DNA of 64,000 nt from Solea solea (Eukaryota > Chordata > Actinopteri > Pleuronectiformes > Soleidae), in contig NC_081142.1 of NCBI RefSeq assembly GCF_958295425.1, forward strand, positions 5,970,917-6,034,916, given 5' to 3'. The notes under the pieces are model-generated. The model saw nothing but the letters and a program-made list of their open reading frames with translations, was not told the DNA's origin and made no database searches. Shown here one piece after another: positions 1 through 13,000 of this stretch. The translations under genes and the position numbers were made by a program. How positions within the stretch are numbered: position 1 is the first letter of the stretch; every line of letters starts with the position of its first letter.

Positions 1-376
1 ATGTAGTTGTAGTAGGTAGTTTGGATATGTGGTCTTCGAGCTGTCAACGCATGTACATTATGTGTAGATGAATTATTGTTCTATTAAAACAATATTGTGC
101 AAATACTAACGACGCTTTCATGTTTAATGTGTTGGAATATCGGTCAATGATATCGTGAACCATTAATCAAACAAGGTGTAAATGATATGTATTACTTTAA
201 AAGACAAAAATATAGCTGCAAGCTGTAAACTTTATCAGCCGGTTACAGAGAACAGGAACCCACAATGGTAATAACTACAACTCAATGCCACAAATATAAT
301 ACGTCTATCAAACAAACCAACAATAAAGCTCACCCATACTAAAATTAAACGTGTTAAAAGTTATTTTTATGGGTTG

Positions 377-603
377 TCAGTCAGGTGTTGATAGGTAAAG
401 TACAGAATGTTCAAATTCGCTGAAGCAGTTCCTCCGCACCTCATGGAGTGTTTGCACTTCTAACACGCGCCTGTTTGTTAAGGTATCAAAGCCAAACGTA
501 AGCGCTTTGTCATCTTTATTGAAACGTTTGACATGAGATGGTTGTGCAACAACTTGGAATGTGTCATACTTTGTTAATTTGCTTATCAATGAGCTGACGC
601 GTC
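377..603 (-). other. possible exon of a divergent minus-strand gene, unidentified
   Basis: On the minus strand an open frame of about 75 codons runs from 603 down to a TGA at 377-379. It has no ATG of its own in frame; the first usable in-frame codon is TTG at 589. It is preceded by a CAG that could be a 3' splice site at 604-606. A near-perfect minus-strand donor (exon G then GTAAGT, about 742-736) lies 138 nt upstream. Together these could be exon 2 of a transcript running head-to-head with suco. Codon content looks protein-like and ends in the residues EFEHSVLYLSTPD. I do not recognise the protein. A chance open frame is a real alternative. Confidence 0.22.
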
Positions 604-900
604 CTGCGGGACCAGCACCACATCCTCATCCTTAGGGGCGAGGCTTTACCGAACACGGTGTCGCTACGCCTCACTTGATTGGCCGTCAAGCCCTCATCTG
701 TGTTGTGATTGGTCTGAGCGTAAAGCATGGGTTGAACTTACCCAGGGTGAGCTACTCGTCAACAGCAGTCGCTGCTAAAGCTAAAAAAGAGGCGGACTGC
801 CCTCGTACAATGACAATTATCACACCTCCTCAGTGTGGGTCTTAGCTGGAGAATACATCGTCTCTTATTTTGAAATTATCACAGGTCTACAGCTTGTTTT
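600..900 (+). promoter_or_regulatory. suco proximal promoter region
   Basis: The stretch upstream of the first coding exon is richer in GC and CpG than the AT-rich flank to its left. It carries two inverted CCAAT boxes (ATTGG) at about 678-682 and 708-712, spaced 30 bp apart. Paired CCAAT boxes are typical of NF-Y-bound TATA-less housekeeping promoters. No TATA box is obvious. The start site cannot be placed from sequence. A donor-like site on the opposite strand near 742 suggests the promoter may be bidirectional. Confidence 0.4.
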
Positions 901-972
901 CGGTGTATTGTGTAGCCGTGACAGACCAGAAAAAACCCAAAGAGCGAGGATGTTGGTCCCCGCGGGAAGATA

Positions 973-1025
973 ATGAAGAGGCTGCGCGTTTTGTTGGTGT
1001 GCCTCGTTGTAGCTCTCCTGTGCTG
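973..1025 (+). CDS. suco: suco exon 1: signal peptide
   Basis: The ATG at 973 begins [18 protein letters not shown], a short basic start followed by a hydrophobic core, as expected for an ER signal peptide. The exon ends at a GTAAGC donor in phase 2. It joins a Trp codon split across the 15.2-kb intron 1, so the protein continues [11 protein letters not shown]. This start was preferred because it alone supplies a signal sequence in the correct phase for exon 2. Confidence 0.85.
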
Positions 1026-4000
1026 GTAAGCTTAGCCCGACATCTCCACATCATGTACATCACACCCACAGCATTTCAGACTAACAACAGTGGTTAAAAA
1101 TAAGAGAAAAACGTGACGTGTTGACCAAATAACCCCTCACGTCGCGTTACTGAGTGTTTTCTCGCTAAATATTCGCCAGTTATCACTGAGCCATCCTTGC
1201 TACAAAGCTAACGTCAGTTCGTCACATTGTGTTCCGTGAGATGTTTTCTTGACCTCCAAAACAGAGGAAGAACCCGAAGAGACTTGTATACCTTACTTGT
1301 AATTAATTATGTCGTTTTGTAGTATAACTTTGTATATACACAGTTAACAAACCCAAACTGTCGAAGTTAGACCACAGTCCAACTAATAGTTTGCTGCTAA
1401 ATTTTGGTTAAAAACGTCAAACTGCACTACAGTATTAACTGTAAATTGAAAACACGATGAGCTATGAACAACAGACTGAACTGAACCAGTTCTAATGCAA
1501 CAATAAGATTCAATACAGCACAATTACATGGCTGCCATTGTGATTTGCAGATTTTTACTCAATCAGCCTTAATTGCATATCTTTGTGTTGATTAAGAGAG
1601 ACCTAAAGCGCCTTTGACACTCAGGTTTCTTTTCAAGAATCTTTGCAATTTCCTCCAATTATTTAAACATAGACTTTTATTTGAATCATCCACCTTGAAG
1701 ACGCTCTCATTTGTGGCATACTTTACTCCATAATTCAGCAAGTCTAAACTAATAATGTTTTTTGTTTGTTTGTTATTAAATGATAGTCTGGGCGTTGTCA
1801 TACATTATATAAACCCAGAATTTCTGTATTTCCCTTATAAACATGTTACGTAAAGAACAGGATGACTTATTTCTTTAGAGAAGCCAGAGAAAGCACTCTT
1901 TTGTCCCACAAATATAACAATTATTAAAAAAACGAAATCCTGAATCTGGATCCAGATCACTGCCCAAAATCGAATCATTCCCTTCTTGGGAAAAAAACTA
2001 CAAAAAAATGTCATCAATATCTATTGTGAACATTGAGTTCTGGTGCTAATGAATGGACAGATGTCAAATTATAACAAAAGCATCGGTGTAAGTCAGTGTA
2101 AATGAGGTGATAATAAAGATGAACAACAATAATAAACGTTTTGTAAAGGAGAAAACGCAGTGTAAAATAATTTTACATTATACAGCTAAAGATTTGTCCG
2201 AGTGTAAAAACAATTGCCTATCTAAAAGTGGTGTGCATACAGGGGTGACATCTGGTAGATTAACCTATTAATGTTTTTAAAACCACGACGCAGGTAAAAA
2301 TGCCCAACATGTTTGAATTGGATTACTAGGACCACTAACTCCACAAGAGCCGCTAACTATAATGTGTTGCCTACCTCATGTCTTTGTTGTGTTTTTCTGC
2401 TACAAATTATTATCTAATACCTGTATTCGGGGCCAACAAGGATTATGTGGCATGATTATATTACTTTCATTCAAACTTGATTTCCCATCATTACATTCTA
2501 AACCAGTAGTGTTTTTCTTCCTTTCTGGTTTCCTCATAGCTCTGGACTGCTGATATATTATTTATTACCACAACAAGGATTTGTGTTGCATAATGTTATT
2601 CATAAATAAATACAAATTCCCCCAGTACAATTATATCTGAAGAAGTGCAACGGGGTCTGGATGGAAGAGACACTTCTTAGTCTGTAACCATTGTACCTGT
2701 TTATGAAGAATGATCAATGATGATTATATTCATTTAAAAGGGTTCTAGTAAAGCTTAGGTTGGGTTGAGCACAAACAAAGTGGAGAACCTGAAAAGACAA
2801 CAGTTTGTCAGAACAGGCTTCTGCCTTTTGCCTCCTGAAGGCCATTGAAATAGGAATGTTACTGAGTAATTTATTATTTTCAAGGTTGTGTTAAAAGAAG
2901 TAAAGTCATTTTTCTCAGATACAACACAGCCTTGCACGCTTACATTTATTTGCTTTAAATATTGTTGCACTTTTAATTTTCCCACAGACCAAATATTGAT
3001 CATGCTACCACACGCATGGACCTAATTACTAATGCAAATCCCCTTTAACATTTTGCTGTTGGGTTCTCACTCCTGTGTGCCAACTCTCACACTTCTCAGT
3101 GGGAAAAGAGAATTTGGGAATGCAATCATTGCAGTAATCCAAAGGTTTCCAAGGCAGCGGTGATTTTAGGCATAGTAAGAGGCTCTGTAGGAGGAGACTG
3201 GTAACAAAAAACTGTGGGGGCTTCATTCCGTCATTGTTCTTTAGCTCTTGTTTTTCATAACTGTGTACTGTTTGAAATGGTCAGGGCTAATGTTGAAATT
3301 TCACATTCAGGCCCATTGATTTGATTTTGTTTCTTGTACCTACTTGAAGCCTTGTCCTCTCTATGCCACTGTGAGCCTGCAGTGTTCAGGCACAGCAGAA
3401 AGTGTTCTGTGTGAGTCACTCCCCTTTACTCAAGTAGTCAGCAACAGGAGTGTTGCTTAGTGTGTTTATGGCATGCTTGTCAGGAACGTGTGTGCATGCA
3501 TGTGTACTTCAGGTACACCTTAGTATTTGCGTGAAGGTGCATATTACCAGCCCTGTTTATTGTCAGTAATGATAGCTCACCTCAGATGTGTATTTTCTCC
3601 TCTTTTAGACTTTACAATCATGCATATTGGCTGAAAGTGGTTGGTCAGTACTTATTTCAGTTGAAACACAACTCTTATTGCAACTTACAGACTGATAGAA
3701 ATCAGTGTTTTTTATCCTAAACAGTTTCCTCTTTCCTCTGTTATGCATACTCTTGGATTTTGCCATATGAAGATTATTGTATAGGGTATTGTATTTTGAT
3801 TCTGTCTATTACACTAAAAAAAGTGCTTTAATGTTTGTCCTATACATTTTTGAACCAGTCGAGTGAGAGTGTTATAATGTGTACATGGGGGGCGGGGTGT
3901 ATACATATACATACAATTGCCCTTTGCTGTAGCTCAAGGTGTCCAAACTCATATTTCCTGTTCAGTGGTATTGTTTAAAAGGAAACTGTTAAAAAACCCT

Positions 4001-7000
4001 CAATAAGCTGACAACCAGGTTAACTCCTTCTGTTGCAGAAAATATTTCTTGAATTTGAACTCCTGTCTGAATGCAGGGATGAAAGCTTTTTGTTGCTATG
4101 ATTAAATTCTGTCAGTTGGCTTACAGTGAGACCAAGTATGAGATAAATGCAGAAAAAAGGGCTAAAGTGGTGGCTGATTGAAACTGAAAGATGTAGAACA
4201 CGTCTATTTAGTGAGTAAACTGACAGTCTTGATGCAAATATTAATGTAGACCAAGCGCCTGTGCACAAGCTTTTATGAATAATAAATACATAAATAAAAA
4301 CACAGTGAGACTGAATTGTGGGAATTGGGTAAACTCTTGCTTGATGACGTACATGGACCAAATTACAACTGTTGTTCCCTGCAGCAATAATATTAGGGTG
4401 TGAATAATTATCATTAAAAATGATCATTATCTAGGAAAGCAATGAATTGACATAGACATATTGATTAGTTATTAGATTTTATGTCATATGTGACTGTGTG
4501 CGAAAGGCAAATGATTTACATAGCTCCGGGGCCGTGTAGATTTAATGAGATCTATAAATTCTGTAGAACCACACTGATGTGGTTGCATTCAGCCCTCATC
4601 ATAAAGGTTCCCTTTTTGGGGCTGTTGTTAATAAGTTTACTTTCCTTCTGCGTCCTTTTGCACATGCATCTGTAGGGAAGGAAACCTGTTGTCACTGATA
4701 ACACTACATGAGCATTTAAACAGTAGACGATCACCACCACCTGTGTTGGGCACTGAGAGCAAAATGACAGAGGTACAAAGGAAGCTCTGTTTGTTTGCCA
4801 GCCATTGGGGGGGGGGGGGGGGGGGGTGCAGAACATAAAGGTGCAATTGGAGGTAACAAAACCTGCCTTGGAAAATGGTGACAATGTTGCTTTAGCCTTT
4901 GCAGGCAGATCCATTCAGTGGCCTTGTTTTTTAACTTTTATGGTCCTGCTATACCATATACCTGCTGTGATTTACAACTTGTGTTAATGCATGTGCTTAG
5001 AGTTTCTGTTCTTTTAAGCTGTGCCTTGATTAGATGTCCCTGTGGTAGTCTTGTTGTTCTAGTGTCAAACTGCAAGATTTATGGTTTAGAACTGTTAAGG
5101 GATATTTTCAGTGTATAGATGTAGTTCTCTGGTAGCTTGTTTTTACCCCCAATTTAGCCATTTCAACACAATTTTGCCACCGTCTGTCCTGATGTTTATC
5201 TTATATGGTCAACCAATATGCAATATGTACTTTAATACTGTTTATATGTCTTTTTTAAATAAAAACGATTTAGGTATATTTGTATGAAACTAAATATTAA
5301 TGACATGAAATGGGTAATTGAAAAGTTACTTATGGATAAAAAAAATCATGTCCTAGCAGCATTTATAAAGTCCCTGACAACAAAAATGTTTACATGTGCA
5401 TAAATAAGTAATAATCAAATAAGTAATTATAAATAATTATTAAAAAATGGCCCGACCAATACATCTGAGCTGCAAGCAACCAATACAACCTCAGTATGTA
5501 TTTATGGTCTTTTACTAGTGTTTATGTACCGTGTATGTCGACAGAGGCACAGATAAGACATACATTAGCTGAAGAAATTGTCCTGGAGTCCTACCAAGTG
5601 GTACATTAGCACTAGTGTACTAGAACTCATTGTTATCTCACAGCTCTTAAGGATCATGCCATTATTGAGAAAATTACATTAGCATTACTATTACAGGTAT
5701 TCTTTCTCAAACAGATGATGTTTGTTGAAGATACTGTTATTTACTTACAATTACTGGAATTGTATGTTTCTAAGGGAAAACTGAAAAAGAACACAAGGTT
5801 ATCTGTCAGAACAAACATCACATTGACATTAAACATTGATTTCAAAAACTCCATCTCAGGCCATGTTGTTCTTGGTTAAGATGCATTAGGCAGCTGTGGC
5901 TGAATGTAATATCGTATTTTCTGCTGGGTATGCTTCGTATCCAGGTCAAAGCACACACCTGCACATAAATGGGAAACGCTGCAATTCTCTGACTGTGTCT
6001 AAGCAGCTTTCAGTGCAGGTTTCATACCTTTTTAAATCTCTGACTTTTCAGCAATAAAATGTTCTTTGCTTCAGTGCCAGGATCTCAGTATCTCTGTATT
6101 GGAGAGTCCATCTTTCTGTTGTTGTAGCAGGCCACGATTTAGCGCTGAAGCATGGCAGCTCTAGTTCTATGTGAAGAGACAGAGCTGGACTGGCACTCTA
6201 AAGTAAACTATTCTTCCTGTCCATTCAGCCCTGAGCGCTCTTTTGCCTGCCAGCCTTGCTGTCTCCTAGCTGCACGGCTCCATGCAAGTTGAGGATTTAC
6301 ACTGACAACCCCTTAAGGATAGATCTAGTGTTAAATTAAAATGAGTACATAAGTGGTTATAAGGTATCTGCTCAGAGCTAATAACCCAAAGGCAGATTGC
6401 AAGAAACATTTCCCATGTTTCCCATGAAGTTGAGTCAAGTTCGTCTCTGCAGTTGACGAAGGGGTGTTGTGGTAAGCGGCTATAAATGGATGAAGATATG
6501 TGTATTGCCTCATCGGTTTCATAATCAATGAATCGATTGTTTTTTTGATTTATCGATCGATCTATACAATGTCAATTTTTTTCCTGAAACTTCTAAATGA
6601 TGTTCGCAAATGTCGTTTTGTCCACAAACCAAAATTATTCAGTTTATATCATGTATTTGCAATATGGAGCAATACAACCACCAAATGTAAGATGTTGAAA
6701 AATCAGAGCGTGTATAAGTAGTAATAAGAAGTATAAAATTATATTAAAAATTGATTAATCATTGCAGCTCTACTTGTCGTGTTTTATTCCATGAGGACAA
6801 CAAAAACCCCTGAAGTGTAAACATTAGCAGCTTATGTCTTGGCACTAGATTCTTTTTCTCAGCCTTGCATTCAGAAGGGACTTGGTTTCATCTTTGATTT
6901 ATCTTGGTTTTGCACCCTGCAGCCACATTGATGTTATTTAGATGCACATCAACGTCTATGTTATTAGACTTTTGGCTGTCCACCAAGCGCTTCTTTTCAA

Positions 7001-10000
7001 AGTCATACAGTTGTTATAGTTATTTCTTAAGTTTCACTAGAAACTAAATATTGTTCACACGTTAGTTTTTTCCAAGAAAAGGTGGGCCTGTCATGAGTGC
7101 TGTGTGCAGGCCAATGGCCTGAGGCTCCGTCAGTTGTTAAAAGAAAACACTGCTTTGTGTTTACTGTGTTGGTAAATGACATTGAGGGTGGAGATTGTCA
7201 TGTCTTAAAGGTAGCGACTTGCATGCGTGGAAAAGAGGGTGTAGCAGAGTTAATTCATGTGACTTTTAGACAGCAGAGAAATGTTTCTGATAAACAGAGA
7301 AAGTAAGTATTTGCCGTGCAAGACTTTCGTTACTTAGTAGGGTTGTGAATTGGCAAGATATTTCACCGGATTTGTCTATAGACAAAAAAAACAGACAAAA
7401 GAGACAATGAAGAAGACAGTATTATGGAAACTTGCTTGAGATTATGTGAGGAGGTTCGCTGGTACACAAGTCATCCTCGATGCGATGGTCTTGTTCGTAC
7501 TGCAGTGTTTCATTTTCGTGGTTATTGCGAAAGCTTTTTCTGATGCAGACCCTTGTTTAGTAATAAAGAAACTGGGCATATAAACGTATAGGGAAATGTG
7601 GAAATGTGCAGAAAGTATGACCTGGTCCTAAGTGCTTCAGCCGCATCACTTGGATTTGAGAAGTAAGATAACACAACAGTAAGATAAAGATTAAACAATA
7701 AGACTTGCTAGCATAGAAAGTCTCATTGTCCAAGTAGCTCTTGGACAAAGGCAGTCTTATATGAGACTTTAACTAGAACTTGAAGAGGCACTGACTATTC
7801 ACATTTTAGATCATCTAGATCAGGGGTCCCCAACCTTTTTGAGACTGAGAGCTACCTGAAGGGTAGAGAATAATATGGAGGGCTACCATATTAACATTTT
7901 ATTCAATTTACCATTTAAATGATGAATATTATGCATTTAATTGCATACACATTAAATCCAGTGCTTACTCCTAATGATTATCACAGTTTTTATAAACAAT
8001 ATCAGGACATTTTACTCAGTGATCATTTGGATACATGCAAGTGAGGTGAAGTGAAATGAGCCCACGGGCACCTCGCTGGCTGCTCGCGGGCTACCAAGTG
8101 CCCGCGGGCACCACGTTGGTGACCACTGATCTAGATAAATGCAGTGGTCTTTGTATTGATGATTTTGTATCATATAACCTATTACCAATGTGTATTGTTT
8201 AATTGTTATACCCGGTAGTTGCTGGGTTGTAACTGTGTTCTGTTGAGAATTGTAGATCATTCACTTCCATTAGAAAAAGGAATTGCTTTCCTTTTTCCTG
8301 CCCTACTAGAGAAAAGCACTATTTTTTCCTCTCTGGTTTCTTGTCCTCCCCTCCCCCTTTCTTGCTCGCTGCTCTTCAGTGTTTACCTTTCTGCTGTGAC
8401 TGACGAACCCTCAAGCTTGTTTTGTGTGTTTGGGTCCATTTCTGTCCTTTTCATGTTCATGGCTTGGTCTTGTATGTAGCAAGTGTTTGTGGGTGGGGGC
8501 AATTCAGAAAGAGGCCCTGTTCATCACTGACAACACACACCACCACTAAAGAACATTATGTACTTAAGTGAACGAGGGCATTTTTTTTTGCTGAGGCTTA
8601 TATGGAGACACATGCCAACCAAGTAACATCCTCAATATTATTAACATCAAATTTACTTAACTAAAGCTGCCTGTGTTGTACCAGATCGCAATATGTTCCA
8701 AAATACCCACATTTGTAATGGACATTATGAGCTAATATGGGTTCAGTTTTGCAAAATATACTATATGAGTATAATGTTTTTTAAGCCCTTTCATTTGTTT
8801 TACTTTGTTGAACTAGGCCTGATCGTCACTGTTTATACAGGAGTACGTAAAGGAAATGTAAATGTTTCACCAAGCTGCAGCACACGAGTACACCATGTAC
8901 TGAGGGGAAGATTACAGGAGTTTTTTTTTATGCCTCGCTGTGCTTGCTGATGCATACATTCTGACCAAGAGTGCACATGTATTGTTGTGTCCACACCCGC
9001 GTCAACGCTGGAATAATAGCTTCTCCTATCAAATTTCATTATATCACATGGCTGCGTTCTGCAGTGCTTTTGTCCTGAGCTAATGTTCCTAAGTCACATT
9101 CCCAAACCTCTTTGATCCCTCTGTCTAACACTGCTGCGATTCACCACACAGCCACAGCTTTTCTGTTGCCACCATCTCTGTGTCTTAGTATTTGGCTTGC
9201 AATGAGAGAGGAGGTGTGTCCTCAATTTCAATAATGTCACACCTTGAAAAACTGATGCATGACAGATGTTATTAATGTTAATTATACCTGATAATAGTGT
9301 TCATGCAGTTCAAATAGATTTAATTGATCAGATGATACATTTAGAAAAATATATATATTCTTTACAATTCAGTCATGTTTATAAAATTGTTGTATATTTT
9401 CTTAAAATATGGTAAATTAATTTTAGCTCATTGATGGTGTAGTCTAGTTTACATGCTTTAAAAGAGCATGTAGCACAAATTAAATGTGGAATCTGAATCC
9501 ATTAATTTTTACACAATTTACTGTAAATTTATTATGAAAGCAAATCATAGAACATTTGTCCAGTGCGGTGCTGGATGTACCCAATGTGTAGTTGGTCATC
9601 TGAAATGGGGCATTTGTAATTTGGTAGGACAAATTCTGTGAAATTTGGTTCTGTATGAGGAGCTCTGTATTAAGAGTGAGTGGGATCTTACAGGAGCGGC
9701 AGTCTTTCCTCCTCACTCTGACTTGGCCTTCTTGGTGCCACAGACTAGTTTCCAAATAGAGGCGTGTCTGTTCATTCACACAACATCCTAGAGAAAGGCT
9801 CCTGTGTACATTTTGAAGCATTTCTGTGCGTCATAGACCCAGTGTACACAGTTAAATTAAAAAGACAAACAAGCTGTACCAACAATTTTAATTAGCATAG
9901 TTTGTAATAGCCTATGCCTTGTCATTGTGACAAATGAAGTGCTTCTATGAGATGATAATTATCTAGCTTTAATGAGAAAGCTAGATAAAATCCCGTTCCA

Positions 10001-13000
10001 CTTGGACATGAGTGTGACATAGGTGTGAACTTGGCACTTTGCCGATCCACTGTTTGAACATGTTTTTATCAATGAAAGTTGATTTAGTCAATCTCTAGTC
10101 AAGTTTATCTCCTAGATTGAATATATTTCCATAACTCCTTGGTTGTGCAGTCAACTTTGTCTTTTTATTTTCCACCTGCTTGCCTGTCCCTAGTAGTTAA
10201 AATAGCTCAGCATCTCTCCTAAATTGTAGAGGAGAGAAAGCGATATTAAAAAAAAGATTGCCCAGACCTAAACCTTAAATTAGAACCCACAAAACACTTC
10301 TTTCTCTCACAAGTTGAGATCCAGATTCTGATGCTCGGTGCAGGCCTGGGTCATAATGTGTTTGTATGGAGGGTAGTGTGTATCATTATTCCTCCAATAC
10401 AGCAAGTCAGCTCACAACATAAGCACTTAGTGAAATGAGTCTGCCACTCCAGCCCCATCAACCACTTATAGGCTTTACGCCATTCAATAAGAGGAGTAGC
10501 AACAAATAAACACATTCCTCTTCTTAGTTAGCTGCCCTCCTTCACAATATTCTCACTAGCTTGTAGCTCGGAGTTTGTTGTTGTTTGTTTTCATGGAGTA
10601 GAGAATTGCCCTCTGTCAAAAAATGTGTCTTAAGTAGAAACAGTTGGTTGGAGCGCAAACACTTTTGTCCCCCATTGTATGTTGTTGTTCTGAAGAAAGG
10701 ACACATGCAGGTTGTGTGTGGATGTTGGGGGTATGGATATTCGTTGGACAATTCCCAGGGACAGTAGCTCATCAGTCCAAAACAAAAAGTTTCAACATCT
10801 TTCATTGACAATTTACTTTTTTTTTTTTTTTTTTAATATGACAATATGTATTACAACCATTTTAATTTAATTTAATTTAATTCCAGATGTCAATGCCTTT
10901 GCCAAAGCAAACCTCATGAGGGCCCCAAGCTGACTCTGTGGGTTTACATAGGAGAAAGAATGTATGACTAGCACTGGGCCAAAGTTTTACTACACATACA
11001 ATAATTCAATATAGGACAAGATATATAGGAAAAGAGGGCAGAGAATCTGAGAGGAACAATATTTGCCAGTCACAGTTCTCTTGTTCAACGTTCTTCTGGT
11101 GCCAGTTTGGATGGCAAATGTAACTTTGGTGACATGGTTACAAATGAGGTCTGGTTAAGGGCTGTGAATGTACTAGTCCGTGGCAAGTCAGCTTTTCACC
11201 AGTTCAACCACAATGTCCTGGCTACCTTCGAGGATGCACCAGTGGGAGGATTATGAAGGATCAGCAGGCTTTGCTGCTCAGTGTTATTCCATGGAGGAAA
11301 ATTAGAACACACATGCAAACTTCCACATATAAACGCTCTGTCCTCTTTTTAGGCTCTGCCCTCCCCTTGCCTCCTCCCCCCTTTCCTTACAAACAGTGAC
11401 GAAGTGTTTTTCCCTGCCTGGCAGATGTGTTGACCTACTTTTACTAGTGATCCCTGGTACATCTCCCTTGCCTAACAGTCCACCTCTGCCCATGTGGATC
11501 CTGTTTTCTCTCCCCCCTGACTGTTATTCTTTTGCCAGCTATCTAAATGTAAAGCAGAATGTCAATTCTGAGGATTTCTTGTCGGAGATGTGGCTCAGCA
11601 TGTTTGCAGGGAAACAGTGTCATGCTAATTCATGTGAGGGGCAGAATGATATAGGTTTATTTTTGTGGCGGAAAAAAAGATATACGGCCTGGAACATCAA
11701 ATAATTTAAACCAAAAATAAGTGAAATCTTTTGGAGACCAGACAAACATTCAGCTTGAGATTAGATGAGAAGAGCTCCATTTGCATTTCCATTTGCACCA
11801 CGAAGCAGGTGATGATATCTGACTCATTGCTGGCAGATACATTTTGTCTCTGCAGTTTTAGCTTAATCCAGTCATTTGGTTCAGTGGAGTACAGTTGATT
11901 TAATAGTTATATCCATGTCCCCTGGGTCTGAATGGTTCTAAAGGCAACAGGATATCAGGGGATTTGGCTGCTTGGAACCAGCACAGACGGTGCATCAAGA
12001 GATGTAGCCGGTATGTCTGTCTTCATCTGTCCAAAAGCTGGTAATGTCTGTTTAGGACATACTGAATTCGACACTGTTTGCAGTTATTTAGTCATCAAAG
12101 GGAATGTAAACGACAGAAAGACTGGTGCTTGTGAAGTTGGGCAGTGAACGTGCATAGAGGGAGAATGAAGAACACCATATTTACTGGTTGCTCATTAAAC
12201 TCTCCTCAAACTCTTCATTAGCTTGGCATTGACCCATGTACATGTCACACTTGTGTGTAAACTTACTCTCACAGTGTTCTCTGTATTTCTCTCCAGTTGT
12301 GGTTCCTAAGTTCCTCTCCATCTATTGCATAACCATTTAAATTGAAATGTAGGTCATGGCATACCCCTGAAGCCTTTTCGGTTTTTTTTTCGTGATTCAT
12401 TCATGAAGATGATTCAGAACGGGGGTGGGAGGGTAGGGGTTCATTCACCCTTGTTTCACAGTTACGACTTAAGTTCACTTGTAGCTCAGTAAGTATATGT
12501 TCTTTGCAGTCTTGATTAGTTCCAGCATGTAGTTTAATCTCTGCTTTTGAATATTTACCGTTTCCATAGCCATCTGTGACTCGGCTGTTTTCCGTTTAAA
12601 CATTGCCCCAGGTTCAGTACAGAAATACTAACATTTGTATTGGTTGTCAGTGACAGAAGTTTATGCAGGATTCTTTACTCTGTGACGTCTTTACAAAGTA
12701 AACCTACACTGTGTGTGACCTGTTTTTCACCACTGTCTATTTACTTAAGTATCTTATCAGCGTTTGACAGTCTTTTAAATAGGGGTGTAACAAACCTCTT
12801 CATACGTGGCTCAGACCTTGACCCTTGAACCACTGTCTAGTTGGTTATTTATTTTTTGGATAGTTGGGGGTGGCTTGAAAGACCTGGGGGTCTGTAGACT
12901 CCATCTTGATGTAATAACAGGAAAGAATTGCCTATCGTGATTGGATCCAAATTGTCTATTAGGTATAATATGTGATATTAACAAAAAAATACAACAATGC

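Noticed and set aside
4020..4427. 135-codon open frame on the minus strand in suco intron 1
   Set aside because: No family resemblance, no splice context, low-complexity hydrophobic composition; best explained as chance in AT-rich DNA.
12779..12840. TAGGGGTGTAAC start of a possible MITE
   Set aside because: The matching inverted end was not found and the following sequence does not fit the expected element.
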